Source: Camelus bactrianus (Eukaryota; Chordata; Mammalia; Artiodactyla; Camelidae). Taken from it: DNA of 64,000 nucleotides. Below, in pieces: positions 38,020 to 47,674 of the stretch. Location of the stretch: positions 17,619,412-17,683,411 of the forward strand of contig NC_133541.1 of NCBI RefSeq assembly GCF_048773025.1, written 5' to 3'. Each line of letters begins with the position of its first letter. Within the stretch, counting starts at the first letter, position 1. The translations under genes and the position numbers were made by a program. The notes below the pieces were generated by a model, which ran no database searches, was not told the DNA's origin, and saw only the letters and a list, made by a program, of their open reading frames with translations.

Positions 38020-38235
38020 TCCTCACCTCTTACAGCAAGTGCCGTATGGAAAAACCCTTCTTTACTCTCTTCTTTACTTAGCATCTCTCCCTTTTAGTAA
38101 AATGTGTTCAGACTCCTTATCACCGTTCACAGAACCTCACGTGATCTGCCTTCTAGTCATTACTTAGATCCCAGTTTTTATTCTTATCTTGACTAAATCA
38201 GATTCATGCAACTGGTTATCTTATTTTTTCTTGGA
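38020..38235 (+). mobile_element. L2 LINE fragment (probable)
   Basis: TTAGTAAAATGTGTTCAGAC, CTCCTTATCACCGTTCACAG and ACGTGATCTGCCTTCTAG resemble the L2 segment around the aggataaagtccaaactcctt and gatctggcccctgcct consensus, in sense. Confidence 0.45.
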
Positions 38236-38519
38236 TCTGCCAAAGCTTTCATTGCAGTAGGGCCTGGGAGCCTCGCTATCTATAGACCTCAATCAGAGGT
38301 TGGTAACCCCTCTCCCTAACCCTGTGTTTTAGAAGACCCTGCAGATCACCGATAACTGAGACACAAAGTGTTTCTTCTTCTCCTTTTTGAACGATATTGG
38401 GTTTTTAAAAAATGTTTTTTTGAAATCCAGTAACCCAAGGAGGACATGGGAATGATGGGAAGATGGTCACCCCAAGGCTGAACTGGACAGAAAGGCCAAA
38501 GGAGGTAACTGAATGAGAG

Positions 38520-38875
38520 TACTTCTGATCGTGTGAGGGTTTGTGTTAAGTGCGAGAGCATGTCTGACAAGGTCTGACTGCGAATGCGGCAGTTTGTGTT
38601 GGGGTGTGTCCCCGGGGGTGCTGGAGAGAAGGTGAGTGATTGAGGGTGTGTGTTTTGGGGGGATATGAGTGAATCTTCGTGACTGAGAGTGAGTGACACT
38701 GTGTGAGAGTTTTGTGGTTGTGTGTCCATGAGTATAAGAGCAAGTAAGAGTGTGTGTGTGTATTTGTGTGAGTGTGTGAGGGTGCAGGGCAGAGCTTGAA
38801 TGAGTAAGTGTGATACACTATATGAGGCTGTGCGTTTGTGTGTGGTGGGGGGTGTATGTGTGTGTAGGAGGGAGG
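38520..38875. repeat. Degenerate TG/GTGAG-rich simple sequence
   Basis: Plus strand is dominated by GTGTG, GTGAGTG and GAGTG units with G runs, with no fixed period visible by eye. This composition produces a 205-codon open frame on the minus strand (38346-38963, rich in His-Thr repeats) and a second one at 38546-38818. Two long overlapping frames in different phases over simple sequence argue against real coding. Confidence 0.75.
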
Positions 38876-38879
38876 GCAG

Positions 38880-39410
38880 AGAGGAGAAAACCATTGGCCT
38901 CTGAACTTGTAACACGGAAAAAGAGGGGGCTTTGGTGTCAGTGTGGCTCCCCCAAATCCCCAAAGTGAGTGTATAGCAACTCTTGTTTCCTCCCCTCTGC
39001 TAATCTGAGAGACACTTAGAACTCCTTAGGCATCCTGAGTGGGAAAAACGAGACACTGAGAAGCTCCCTGGGGTGCCCGACAGGACCGTCCTCTCCCGGG
39101 TTCAAGATCTGTTGCTACTTGTTGCCTGCAGAGGCGGCTGGCCTCAGGCTCGCTCTGATCCGAGGTGAGAACAGATCCATGGTGGGGAAGAGGGTGCCTT
39201 GTCAGGCCAGCTTGTGTTCACATGTCACATACTGAGAGAGATGGTGTATACTCTTGGGTCAGCTGCCCCCGTGAGGGGCTCCCTGTGAAACACTGCCCGG
39301 GGCGTGGTCCCCCATGGCTCACGCACATCTCCACTCACATGCTGCTTCTTCTGATCACCTTTCTTGATGAAACCACCTAAATTCTCATCCCACTTCCTGT
39401 TTCAGGCTGC
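38880..39410. other. GC-richer pocket with CpGs and a splice-donor-like site
   Basis: Seven CpG dinucleotides fall between 39049 and 39162, against a CpG-poor background. A strong 5' splice-site match, CGAG followed by GTGAGA, has its GT at 39165-39166. A 71-codon frame starts just after it (39165-39380), with no recognisable domain. Together these could mark a first exon or promoter of an unknown plus-strand transcript, but there is no further support in the sequence. Confidence 0.3.
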
Positions 39411-39484
39411 TTTCTATTTATTTTTAGTTATGCCTACCTGACATTATATTTTAATTTTTTGGCTGAGGAATTCATTTTCTCCGT

Positions 39485-39606
39485 CCTGCACTAGAAAAGT
39501 AGGCTCAGTGAGAGGAGAGACTTAGTCTCCCTTTTGGCACCATATTGTCGGTGTTTAGAACAATGGCAGGCACATAGTAGCTGCTCAGCTAATACTGGTT
39601 GAATAA
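39485..39606 (+). mobile_element. L2/MIR-type 3' tail
   Basis: CAGTGAGAGGAGAGACTTAG, AATGGCAGGCACATAGTAGC and GCTCAGCTAATACTGGTTGA follow the shared L2/MIR 3' end in sense. Confidence 0.75.
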
Positions 39607-39779
39607 AAGGAAACCGTGGATATAATGTCTAAATATGATACCTAATAGAATGTCTGAATGATGTCTAACAACTAAACAGAATTCATATTTGTAATTCACT
39701 TCCTCCGCCCCTACAATTTATTCTATCAAAGACAACCAGGTTCACTTTTATAAATCATTAATGCGATTATGACTATTTT

Positions 39780-39865
39780 TCCCCTGAACAATCTCAGAAA
39801 TTTTATTTTGTTTTCATTTTGTTTGTTTTTTGCTTCTTTTTTTTTTTCTTTCTTTCTTCTTTAAC
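39780..39865. repeat. T-rich pyrimidine tract
   Basis: A T-rich stretch with TTTG and TTTC units, including an 11-12 base T run near 39838-39848. It could be the reversed tail of a decayed retroposon, but no body is recognisable. Confidence 0.6.
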
Positions 39866-40115
39866 CTGGTTTGTAGTGCTTTGAGGGGGGAAAAAAAGCA
39901 CAATCCTGAGTCTAAAGTTCTGTGCCTCTAAAATGTAGGTGAGAATTCCCTAATGTTAACATTCGTCTTTAAGATAATTCAAGTTCAAATGACTTAGCTT
40001 CATCTATAAATCAAGACTCAACATCCCAACAGTGGAAATTCTACTTTCAGTAACTACGGGATCCCACAGAGAGAAGTCTGGTCCTTTTGAATAGCTGGGA
40101 AGTATACGCCAGGCT

Positions 40116-40178
40116 CACAGAACTAGTTAGTGCCACCACAGAACTAGTTAGTGCCACCACAGAACTAGTTAGTGCCAC
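40116..40178. repeat. Exact triple 21-bp tandem repeat
   Basis: Three consecutive identical 21-bp units at 40116-40136, 40137-40157 and 40158-40178. Each starts CACAGAACTAGTTAG and ends TGCCAC. The unit contains the palindrome AACTAGTT. The lack of any difference between units points to recent expansion. There are no spacers, so it is not a CRISPR array. Confidence 0.97.
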
Positions 40179-40639
40179 CTGAAAATAGAACTTCTTTCAC
40201 TTTTATTGAGAAGTTTATAAAAGCATTTGTATCCTGCAGTTCACAATAAGTTTTGTTTAAGACACCTATGACGTCTTTAGTACTAAGCGTATAGTTTAAA
40301 AACTATAAAATCTTTTTATCTTAATTCCTCTTCTTTTATGCAAAATTTATAATAGAACATTGTATCTGTTTGCCATCTCATACAAATAGATACAGGTATA
40401 GGAACATGGAGAGATATATATATATATGTAATGCATTTGTATGATATGGTTTTAGATATAGATACAAACATACATGCTTTTATATTCTCTCCCAAATAGT
40501 GAAATATTTACAATGTTTAACATACTGGAAATAATTCAAATTTTCTCATGTAGCACACCACTTTTTTCTGTTTTCACATATCTGAAAATTTTGTAACTGT
40601 TTTACATTACTGACTTAACAACCAGTAAATTACAATTTC

Positions 40640-40790
40640 CCTAACTTGCCTGAGGATTAGGGTTACCTGGAGTACTTAATAAAAGTTCCCATTCTTGGAC
40701 CCTAACTCAGACCAATGGAGTCAAAATCTTATGAGGGTGAGGGGCTGGCACAATTGTCAGCATCAAACAGGTACATAAACCCACTACTCC
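40640..40790 (+). mobile_element. MER5-like hAT-Charlie MITE remnant
   Basis: TAGGGTTACCTGGAGTACTT, CCCATTCTTGGACCCTAACT and CAGACCAATGGAGTCAAAAT fit the MER5 consensus (itacctggag...cccagacctactgaatcagaat) in sense, followed by GTGAGGGGCTGGCAC. Confidence 0.6.
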
Positions 40791-40886
40791 TAAATGCCAT
40801 GTGACTCTACAGAGCACTTTGAATTATACCCAGCATAGAGCGGAAAGCAAATAAGTATGTCTCAACTGAAGACTAAATGGCTCATG

Positions 40887-41321
40887 TGTTAGTTTGCTCG
40901 GGCTGCCATAACAAAACTACTATAAACTGGGAGTTTTTAGACAACAGACATCTGTTGTCTCAGACTTGTGGAGGCCAGAAGTCCGTAATCAAGGTGTCAG
41001 CCAAGTTTGCTCCTTCTGAGAGCTGTGAGGTAAGGGCCAATCTCTCTCTCTCTCCTTGACCTGTATGCAGGTGTCTTCACCCTAACTCACTTTAAAGCAC
41101 CCCTCTATGCGTGTCTGTATCCAAATGCCCTCTTCCTACAAGTACACAAGCCATACTGGGTTGGGGCTCATCCCAATGACCTCATTTTAAGTCGATTATC
41201 TCTTTTAAGGGCCTGTCTCCAATTAAGGTCCCATTCTGAGGTACCGGGGCGGGGGGAGGGGGCAGCGTTAGAATCTCAACACAGGAATTTGGAGGAAGGG
41301 GCACAATTCAAATGATTAACA
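40887..41321 (-). mobile_element. MLT1-type MaLR solo LTR (ERVL-MaLR fossil)
   Basis: Plus strand begins TGTTAGTTTGCTCGGGCTGC and runs CATAACAAAACTACTATAAA, AGGCCAGAAGTCCGTAATC, TCCCAATGACCTCATTTTAA and GGTCCCATTCTGAGGTACC to TGATTAACA, which is MLT1 read backwards. A G-rich run (41245-41262) lies near its right end. Confidence 0.88.
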
Positions 41322-41324
41322 GGT

Positions 41325-42590
41325 TAAGAGGAAAATACCTAATTTCCAGTTATCCATCTATATTTAAATTTGCTAATTATTAGCAGGCATATATTCTCTG
41401 TTCATTTTCTTTCTAAACTTTCTTCCCTGTACCATTATAAGAGAATCACATATGTGAGAACTTTTGTGAAACTTGATGACTTTGTGATCAAGGTGAATAT
41501 GTCCAGACACTTTCTTGGAAGGAAGCACAACAAGTCCTTAGTGTGCAGTATCACAGAGAAACTTCTAATTCGTTTCTGCCAAAACTTCAGCGTTGGGGTA
41601 ATTTCTCAAAGCCCTGCAGCAACTCCCCTTTCCCATTTGACATAAACACCTACGTCTGCATGTCTTTTTTTGAAAGGAAAACAGGAACCCTTAAGACAAG
41701 GGAAAGAAAAGTACTGGGTTAACCACGGCAGAGGTGAAAAGGTCAAAGACGAGGTGTAGCCTCTGGGATGGGTCTTTTGTCACCATGAATAATTAACGAG
41801 CACTGGGGAGCACAATCTGCTGCTTCAGAGCATCCAGCCCTGGTACCGGGCTACGGGCCTCTGAATCTCAAGTTGTAAAAGGAGTCCTAGTTTACAAGCA
41901 AATGCCGTGAAGATCTTGTATTAGGTTTTGAAGTTTTTTATTTTATGTAATTGACTTAAAAGAAGCCTGGATTATGAAGGTTAAAAGAAGCTATCAATTT
42001 TCTAATCCGATTGCTCTTCTAGTGTTGAGACTTTAAAATATTTACTCTTACCTCCCTTCACTTTTCCATTTAATGAATAGTTGATGCAATTATTCTTTTC
42101 CATTTTTAAGATAGATAATGGTTCCCAAATTAACTGTTTATATATATATATATATAAACACACACACACACAGATATCTCCATATTTAAACTGTTAAGTA
42201 CAGGGTGTTTCTGAGCCCCTGACTTTCTGTTCCCTCATCACATTTTACTGGCACAACCCTAATTCTTGTTTTATCCAACATCCCTGCATCTATGTCTGAA
42301 ACACTAAATTTGATTGGAGAAAGAGACATAATCATGGTAACTGTTCTGATTTTAAATTCATAAGCATCTCACAGAAGTAGACCATTAGTGGTACCTGGAA
42401 TCCAACTAGGTTTCCCTAATCAATTCCTTCTCTCTCTCACAAAGGAGATAAGTCTACACCTTTACACCTGTCAAAATTCTAATCTGTTCTTCTCAGCTGA
42501 TGACCTTTTCTGGAAAATAGAAAGCATTCGGAAGAAAAATTGCACCCGTTCTCCCAACACCCAGTCTACAAACTCCCTGCATGAATATAT
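41325..42590. other. Unassigned DNA with a TA/CA tract
   Basis: No gene recognised. An ATG-started frame at 41370-41645 (91 codons) has no feature I can name. Contains the compound microsatellite at 42139-42172. Confidence 0.4.
42139..42172. repeat. (TA)9(CA)7 compound microsatellite
   Basis: About nine TA units, a short AA join and seven CA units. Confidence 0.93.
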
Positions 42591-42839
42591 GTATATGCAC
42601 TGCTCTGTCTTGTTTTCATTAAAATGGGAGAACTTGCTCTTCTCTAAGTTCAACGCCTACCTGTCCCTTGTGCACGAATTTCATAACCTCTCTCCTACTC
42701 AAACATTCTACCCTTACAACAATCCTCCATATTTCTGTCATCATTATTTTATCATGTTCCTACTGAATTACTATCAGAGATATAAAAGTATTCTGTAACA
42801 CTATATACTATCTCAAAGCCACCAAAATACTTTTTTTTA

Positions 42840-43192
42840 TCCCCAATTACTCTCCATATACAAGGCTATATCCACTCCAATATTTGATACAACTCCTATG
42901 AAAAAACAAATCTATATCTTCTGTCTCCAATTCATCTTTTGTCATTTTCTCTGGAACAACTTCCAAATAAGATTTTATCCTCATTCCTTCAGGTCACCAA
43001 TGACTTCACGTCCCAATAGGTCTCAGCCATCACCTTGCTCTAGTAGCATCATAGGGCATAAATCAATCACATCTTATTTTCTGAAGTGTTTTATTTCTAT
43101 TGTTTCTAGAATATCACTCTCCAGAGCCTCACTCTCTCCGAGTTTTTCTTTAACTTTGTGGATTGTTTCATCTTAGGTTGTCTTGCTGAATC
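42840..43192 (+). mobile_element. L2 LINE, first part of a multiply interrupted copy
   Basis: Sense L2 ORF2: GTCTCCAATTCATCTTTTGT, AACTTCCAAATAAGATTTTA, AGGTCACCAATGACTTCACG and TCTTATTTTCTGAAGTGTTT correspond to the reverse-transcriptase part of this CR1-clade LINE. It may start as early as 42600. The copy is cut at 43192 by a solo LTR and resumes beyond it. The 136-codon frame at 42388-42798 is upstream and incidental. Confidence 0.7.
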
Positions 43193-43635
43193 TGTTAAAG
43201 AAAAACTTATTCTGACCCTTGTTAAAATGGTAGGAAAATTTTATAGATGCCTATTTCAATAGAGTTATTGCAATAGAAGCAAGAGATGGTGCTTAACTTT
43301 GAATACAGCAAAGACAGCTGGCGACTTGGAGCCAAAGAGTTGAGTGAGGGCATCAGTGGGTGGGAAATTACTAAGAGGAGACTTCAAGGTTAGAGTGACT
43401 CTTGAAAAACTGATTTAACAGGACTCTTGCTGAAGGGAGGTCAAAAACTTATACATAGAAAGGTGAGGCGATGAAAACTTGATTAGGTACCAAGAGTGAT
43501 CAGATATCAGGGATGGTTTATTCCCACTAAATTGACTTAGCAGGATTCTTGCTAAGACTGGGCTGGACAGAACAAAGACAAGAAAGACAGGACAGGAGCC
43601 GTACTAAAATTTGGTCAAGGGCAGGGTATTTGTCA
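43193..43635. mobile_element. Solo LTR with 4-bp duplication, family not named, inside L2
   Basis: A 443-bp block starts TGTTAAAGAAAAACTTATTC and ends GGGTATTTGTCA (TG...CA). It is flanked by the same four bases AATC at 43189-43192 and 43636-43639. L2 sequence stops at its left edge and resumes at its right edge. The 4-bp duplication suggests ERV1 class. It contains two similar internal segments near 43411-43436 and 43532-43557 sharing CTCTTGCT/TTCTTGCT motifs. It is a fossil solo LTR with no internal region. Confidence 0.7.
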
Positions 43636-43866
43636 AATCCACTTTTACCAAGTTCTGAATTTTAAAATGCCCTGAACTTTGTCTTCAGGCCCTTTCTCAT
43701 CTCAATATTAATATTTACCTCCTAGGTGATTTAATCCAATACTGTGAATTTCAACACTATCCATATTGTTTTACTTTTCACTTTTCAGTTTCTAACCTGA
43801 ATAGTTTCCCTAAATTCAGACATAAATATCCAACTGGCTACTAGACATGTCCACTTGGATTACTAA
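43636..43866 (+). mobile_element. L2 LINE, second part
   Basis: CTTCAGGCCCTTTCTCATCT, CTCCTAGGTGATTTAATCC, AATATCCAACTGGCTACTAG and ACATGTCCACTTGGAT continue the L2 consensus after the LTR. It ends where an L1 3' end begins. Confidence 0.75.
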
Positions 43867-43869
43867 ATA

Positions 43870-44092
43870 AATTTACAGCTTACTGTAGATAATAATCTAG
43901 TGGTTACCACTAGGGAAGAAGGAAGAGGCAATATTATAGGAGTGGGGGAGAAGTGGTACTTACTATTGAGTGTTAGTTGGTTCATGGATGTTTTGTACAA
44001 CATGGCAAATATACTCAATATTTTATAATAACTGTAAATGGAAAGTAAGCTTTAAAACTATATGAAAAATTTAAAAACTTAAAAAGAAGAGA
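43870..44092 (+). mobile_element. L1 3' end inserted in L2
   Basis: AATCTAGTGGTTACCACTAG, ATGGATGTTTTGTACAACAT, CAAATATACTCAATATTTTA and GGAAAGTAAGCTTTAAAACT, ending in an A-rich stretch, match a mammalian L1 3' UTR in sense. The A-rich sequence that follows to about 44330 may belong to this or another insertion. Confidence 0.7.
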
Positions 44093-44339
44093 GTTTGGCA
44101 GTTTAGAGAAAGAGAGACGTTTATAAGAAGAGAGTTTATATTTGAATGTAAGATCTTTCTATAAAAATAAAAGAAATTATGTCAAAATAAACATCTAGAA
44201 AATATATTAGAGTTATGCCATTTATAATGTATATCAAAATTATCAGCATATTAGAATTTAAAAAAAGACATCTATGCAGAAATTTAAAAAAAATCTAATA
44301 AAGAAGCTAAAGTATGAAAAAAAAAACTTACATCTTAGG

Positions 44340-44506
44340 ATTTCCAAAGCTTAATCCTTGGTTTGCTCCCCCAGCTATCATTTCTGCCTTCCACGTTTCC
44401 CATCTCAATAAATTACATTAAATTGTGAGCTATCCTTGACACTTTGTTTTATTCCAACATCCATTCTATCAAGCCATTGTGATTTTATCTTCAAAACAGA
44501 TCCAAG
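44340..44506 (+). mobile_element. L2 LINE, third part
   Basis: TTTCTGCCTTCCACGTTTCC, CATCTCAATAAATTACATT, TGAGCTATCCTTGACACTTT and TTTTATCTTCAAAACAGATC continue the same L2 in sense up to a small poly-A insertion. Confidence 0.65.
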
Positions 44507-44587
44507 TATACTTATAGGTTTTTAAAAGAAGCCTCATACTTACCCTTTTTAGCCTTTAATCAAAAATAATCTGACCTTGAAAAAAAA
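44507..44587 (+). mobile_element. Tiny poly-A retrotransposed insert with 14-bp target duplication
   Basis: About 81 bp ending in a run of A lies between two exact copies of AAAACAGATCCAAG, at 44493-44506 and 44588-44601. L2 consensus can be read straight through if the insert is removed. This is the signature of L1-driven target-primed insertion. The inserted sequence (starts TATACTTATAGG, ends CTGACCTTG before the tail) is not one I recognise. Confidence 0.75.
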
Positions 44588-44601
44588 AAAACAGATCCAA
44601 G

Positions 44602-45335
44602 ATTTTACCACACTCAGCAATATGACCTATGCTTATAATACCTTCAGCCCTAGTACACTGTCCTCTTATCAAGTCTCCCTGTTTCACACTTGCCTTCTTA
44701 TGTTGTATTCTTCATTCAGAAACAGGCACGATCCTTTTCAAGTGCAAGTGACATGAACATTCCTCCCTTGTTCAGTGCTCTCAATGACATCACATTTCAG
44801 ATGGATCTTTTAATGAAACCCAAGTTCCTCACCACGAACTTGGAGGCCTTACCTGATCTGTCATTGGGACTCTCCTCTCTCCACAACTACTCCTGCATCT
44901 TTCCTCCTTTTCTGACCGTCCTCCAGCTGGAATGACTGAGGAGCTCTGAACCCTGCAAGTGCTCTCCCACATCTGTGCCTTTGCACTGGATAGTCCCTCT
45001 TCCAAATACTGTCCCTTAATTTTGGATATGACTCATTTCCTCATTTAAATCACATCTCTGCTCACATATCAAATTATTCAAGAAGCCTTCCCAGATCTTT
45101 GTATAAATAGATCTATATCCTGATCCATCACTCTTTATGTTCTTGTTCTGACTTCTACTCGTCGTAGCACTTAGTATCTATTAACATACATTTATTGCAT
45201 GTCATGTGCCTGCTGCTTCCTACTACAATGTAAGTTAATTTATAAAAGGATCTTGACTTTCTTTTTCACTGCTGTCTCCCGACATTTTAAACTTTTTATG
45301 GTAAGCACTAAATACATATTTATTGAGTGAATAAA
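44602..45335 (+). mobile_element. L2 LINE, last part and 3' end
   Basis: CCCAAGTTCCTCACCACGAA, TGCCTTTGCACTGGATAGTC, AAGAAGCCTTCCCAGATC, TCGTCGTAGCACTTAGTATC and the terminal TTTATTGAGTGAATAAAAAT follow L2 to its 3' end. This makes the whole copy roughly 1.5-2 kb of L2 sequence spread over 2.5 kb. Confidence 0.85.
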
Positions 45336-45339
45336 AATG

Positions 45340-45830
45340 TACAGTGTGTTCATCCAAATTCAATCTTTTTTTTCATTTTGGAAAGTATCCATTTGGAAGC
45401 ACATGGATAGAAACCTTTATGAGTGATGATACAGAAGTAATATTATTAAAGTTGGGCAGAGAAGGGTGTAAAAAGTTCTACCTCATATCAATTGCAAAAA
45501 AAAACGGAATGAAAGTATTGATTCTAGTAAGAATTCCCTTAGCTTTAGAAAGGAATTAATGCCCCAACTTATGTGATTATATATACCACAGACCTCCCTG
45601 ACTTAGTATACATGTGTGGACTTTATTTTTGTCAATTTCTAAAGTTATGAATGATAAGGCTACTGCAATGTAAATTCGTGTAAATGTTGTGTAAATTGGA
45701 ACTCAGGTTTCTCTTATCTCATTATCAGCCTGTGTCTATCTCCTTTTTTTAATAGCCCTGTACTATCTCAGGAAATCTGTATTTAATCAGAGTACATGAC
45801 AAAAGTCTACAGATTTGAAGAAAAGGAAAA
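45340..45830. other. Nothing assigned
   Basis: No recognised gene or repeat in about 490 bp. Confidence 0.4.
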
Positions 45831-45834
45831 ATCA

Positions 45835-45935
45835 TGCCTTGAGACACAGTGAACTTGAATAACTGATCCAAAGTAGCACAGTTACTAAATAGTGAAACAG
45901 TAGAATTATATAATTCAGAGCTTCTTAGATAATAT
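45835..45935 (+). mobile_element. MIR SINE fragment, middle part
   Basis: CTTGAGACACAGTGAACTTG, ATAACTGATCCAAAGTAGC, ACAGTTACTAAATAGTGAAA and AATTATATAATTCAGAGC line up with the MIR core in sense. Confidence 0.65.
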
Positions 45936-45939
45936 AAAA

Positions 45940-46290
45940 TATAGCCACATAGTTGGGTTGTTGAAAGACTTAATAATGAGTAGTCACAACTATAGCATGA
46001 TGTTGAAGAAGATTGTTTCGTTCATGTATGGTTCCTGAAAAATGGAGGAGGAGGTGTTAGTACTGATGACCTGGCCTGGTTGAAGGGTAGAGGGGCTGCA
46101 GTGTAGTGAGAGAGGGAGAACACTGACTGCAGCAAGATCCCAAGGGAAGAGGTGAGAGCTCTATTTTTAACTCACTGTGGCATAAAACCAGGCCAGATAC
46201 ACTGGTGAAGGAGAGGCGTGATGTCAAGAGAATCAACCAAGAATTTTGCAGAAATTAGACTGAGGCAAATAATTCTCATCAGGAAGGCAT
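45940..46290. other. Nothing assigned
   Basis: No recognised gene or repeat; purine-rich (GAGGAGG and GAGAGG phrases) on the plus strand. Confidence 0.4.
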
Positions 46291-46306
46291 GATAAAGAAT
46301 AAAAAG

Positions 46307-46417
46307 CTATGAATATATGTATATATGTGCATCACTGGGCCATTATGCTGTGTACCAGAAATTGACACATTGTAATTGACTATACTTCAATAAAAGTTTT
46401 TAAAAAATCAAAAATAA
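46307..46417 (+). mobile_element. Very short L1 3' end with 13-bp target duplication
   Basis: CACTGGGCCATTATGCTGTG, TACCAGAAATTGACACATTG and GACTATACTTCAATAAAAG are the 3' end of a cetartiodactyl L1, followed by an A-rich tail. The sequence AAAGAATAAAAAG stands on both sides (46294-46306 and 46418-46430), a clean target duplication. At about 111 bp it is an extreme case of 5' truncation. Confidence 0.85.
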
Positions 46418-46434
46418 AAAGAATAAAAAGGTAA

Positions 46435-47344
46435 ATCCTAATGAGTTTTGTAGAAGATTCACAACCGAGTGATCATATGGGTGATGTTAGAAAATAAACC
46501 ATGAGAAATGTCATAGGGGATTGTAAACATGATAGTAAACTGATAGCAAAGGAGGATGTTGGGAAGACAATTCATTTGGTAGAGTCACAGTGATGCACAT
46601 TGATTACTTCCACTGTGGCCATGTAAATAAGTGGAGAAACATGGCTGAATTGACAAGAAAGCTTACATGGTGTAATAAAACTAAGATCATGTGTAAAAAC
46701 TCAGTTTATTAGTGGTTATATATAATATATAGATCTGTATGTGAATATATAACATAGAGAAAGTATTTTTGACTTTTGTGTTTATATACAAACTAGCATG
46801 GAAAAATGCCTCCAAAGCAGGATCAACTCTGATGTTTGCAGAGTTCAGGCAAGAATATAAATGGAGAACCACACAGCATATGTCTCAATAGTGAATGCCA
46901 ATGAATCAAGCTAAGAAATTACTTAATCTGTTCTATTCTCCTACCTCGAAAATAAACTTTTATCACAGTCTGGAAGTCCAGGTTAGGTAGATGGAGTCCC
47001 ATCTCTACCATCAGTAGGCTCTGGAAACCGTCTCTGATTGGTTGGTCACAGGTTAAGTTTGGGTACCTATTAGGGACTTTAACTTGAATGCTGGAACTTA
47101 ACTCCTCTTGGTGAAAGGTGAAGCCAGCAAACATCCAGAATAGGGCAGGTGACCCTTCTGCCTGAATCTAAGTCATATTGTCCAGATGGATACCCCTGAA
47201 ATGTTCATCAGCATATCAACTGGACAGTATGATTTAGCATGACTTAAAACTTTCATCCTTATTCTGTTATTTGAATTTTCTTCAGAAAATTGTTTTAAAT
47301 TTACTGTACAAATGGAGCAGCATACATTTTAATTTTTACCATCC
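46435..47344. other. AT-rich DNA, nothing assigned
   Basis: About 0.9 kb with no gene or repeat I can support. Minus-strand frames at 46687-46872 and 46919-47134 have no recognisable features. Confidence 0.4.
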
Positions 47345-47348
47345 AGTA

Positions 47349-47666
47349 TGAGAAGAAAAAGGTTGGGCTGGGCCAAGACTGGGCTGGGCTAACTCATGAA
47401 TTTTAAGTCTCACCCTGCTAGACCAGTTTCGGGTTACTGCAAGTGACCTTTTGCTTCTGCTTTTATGTTACTGCCTAGCTGTACTCACCCTGTTGGTTGA
47501 TGGACCCCGAACTTGTAAGCGACCCTATAAAACCGCATTTACACTTCCTGGAGGCGCTCAGAGCTCAGGAGCGATAGCCCCTCTGAGCCTGCCGGCATAA
47601 TAAACCTGAGTACTCCAACCCTCCGAGTGGCATTTGTTTCTTGGCTTGCCTGCCATTTCTGTAACA
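47349..47666 (+). mobile_element. Solo LTR, ERV1-like, well preserved
   Basis: A 318-bp block starts TGAGAAGAAAAAGG and ends TTTCTGTAACA (TG...CA). The same four bases AGTA flank it at 47345-47348 and 47667-47670. Parts in order: a G/C-rich U3, a TATA box TATAAAA at 47526-47532, a short R with AATAAA at 47599-47604, and a U5 reaching CTTGCCTGCCATTTCTGTAACA-like sequence. Its GC content stands out from the surrounding DNA. Clean edges and intact signals suggest it is among the younger retroviral fossils here. No internal region. Confidence 0.88.
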
Positions 47667-47674
47667 AGTACAGG

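Noticed and set aside
38346-38963. A 205-codon open frame on the minus strand, longest in the window
   Set aside because: It lies over TG-rich simple sequence, is dominated by His/Thr/Ser runs, and a second long frame overlaps it in another phase. This is composition, not coding.
40116-40178. Short direct repeats that might be read as a CRISPR array
   Set aside because: The units are contiguous with no spacers and the DNA is mammalian.
42388-42798. A 136-codon plus-strand frame
   Set aside because: It abuts an L2 copy in the same orientation and shows no host-protein features; more likely repeat-derived or chance.
44530-44550. A CATACTTACCC phrase resembling the U1 snRNA 5' end
   Set aside because: The match is about nine bases and the following sequence does not continue U1.
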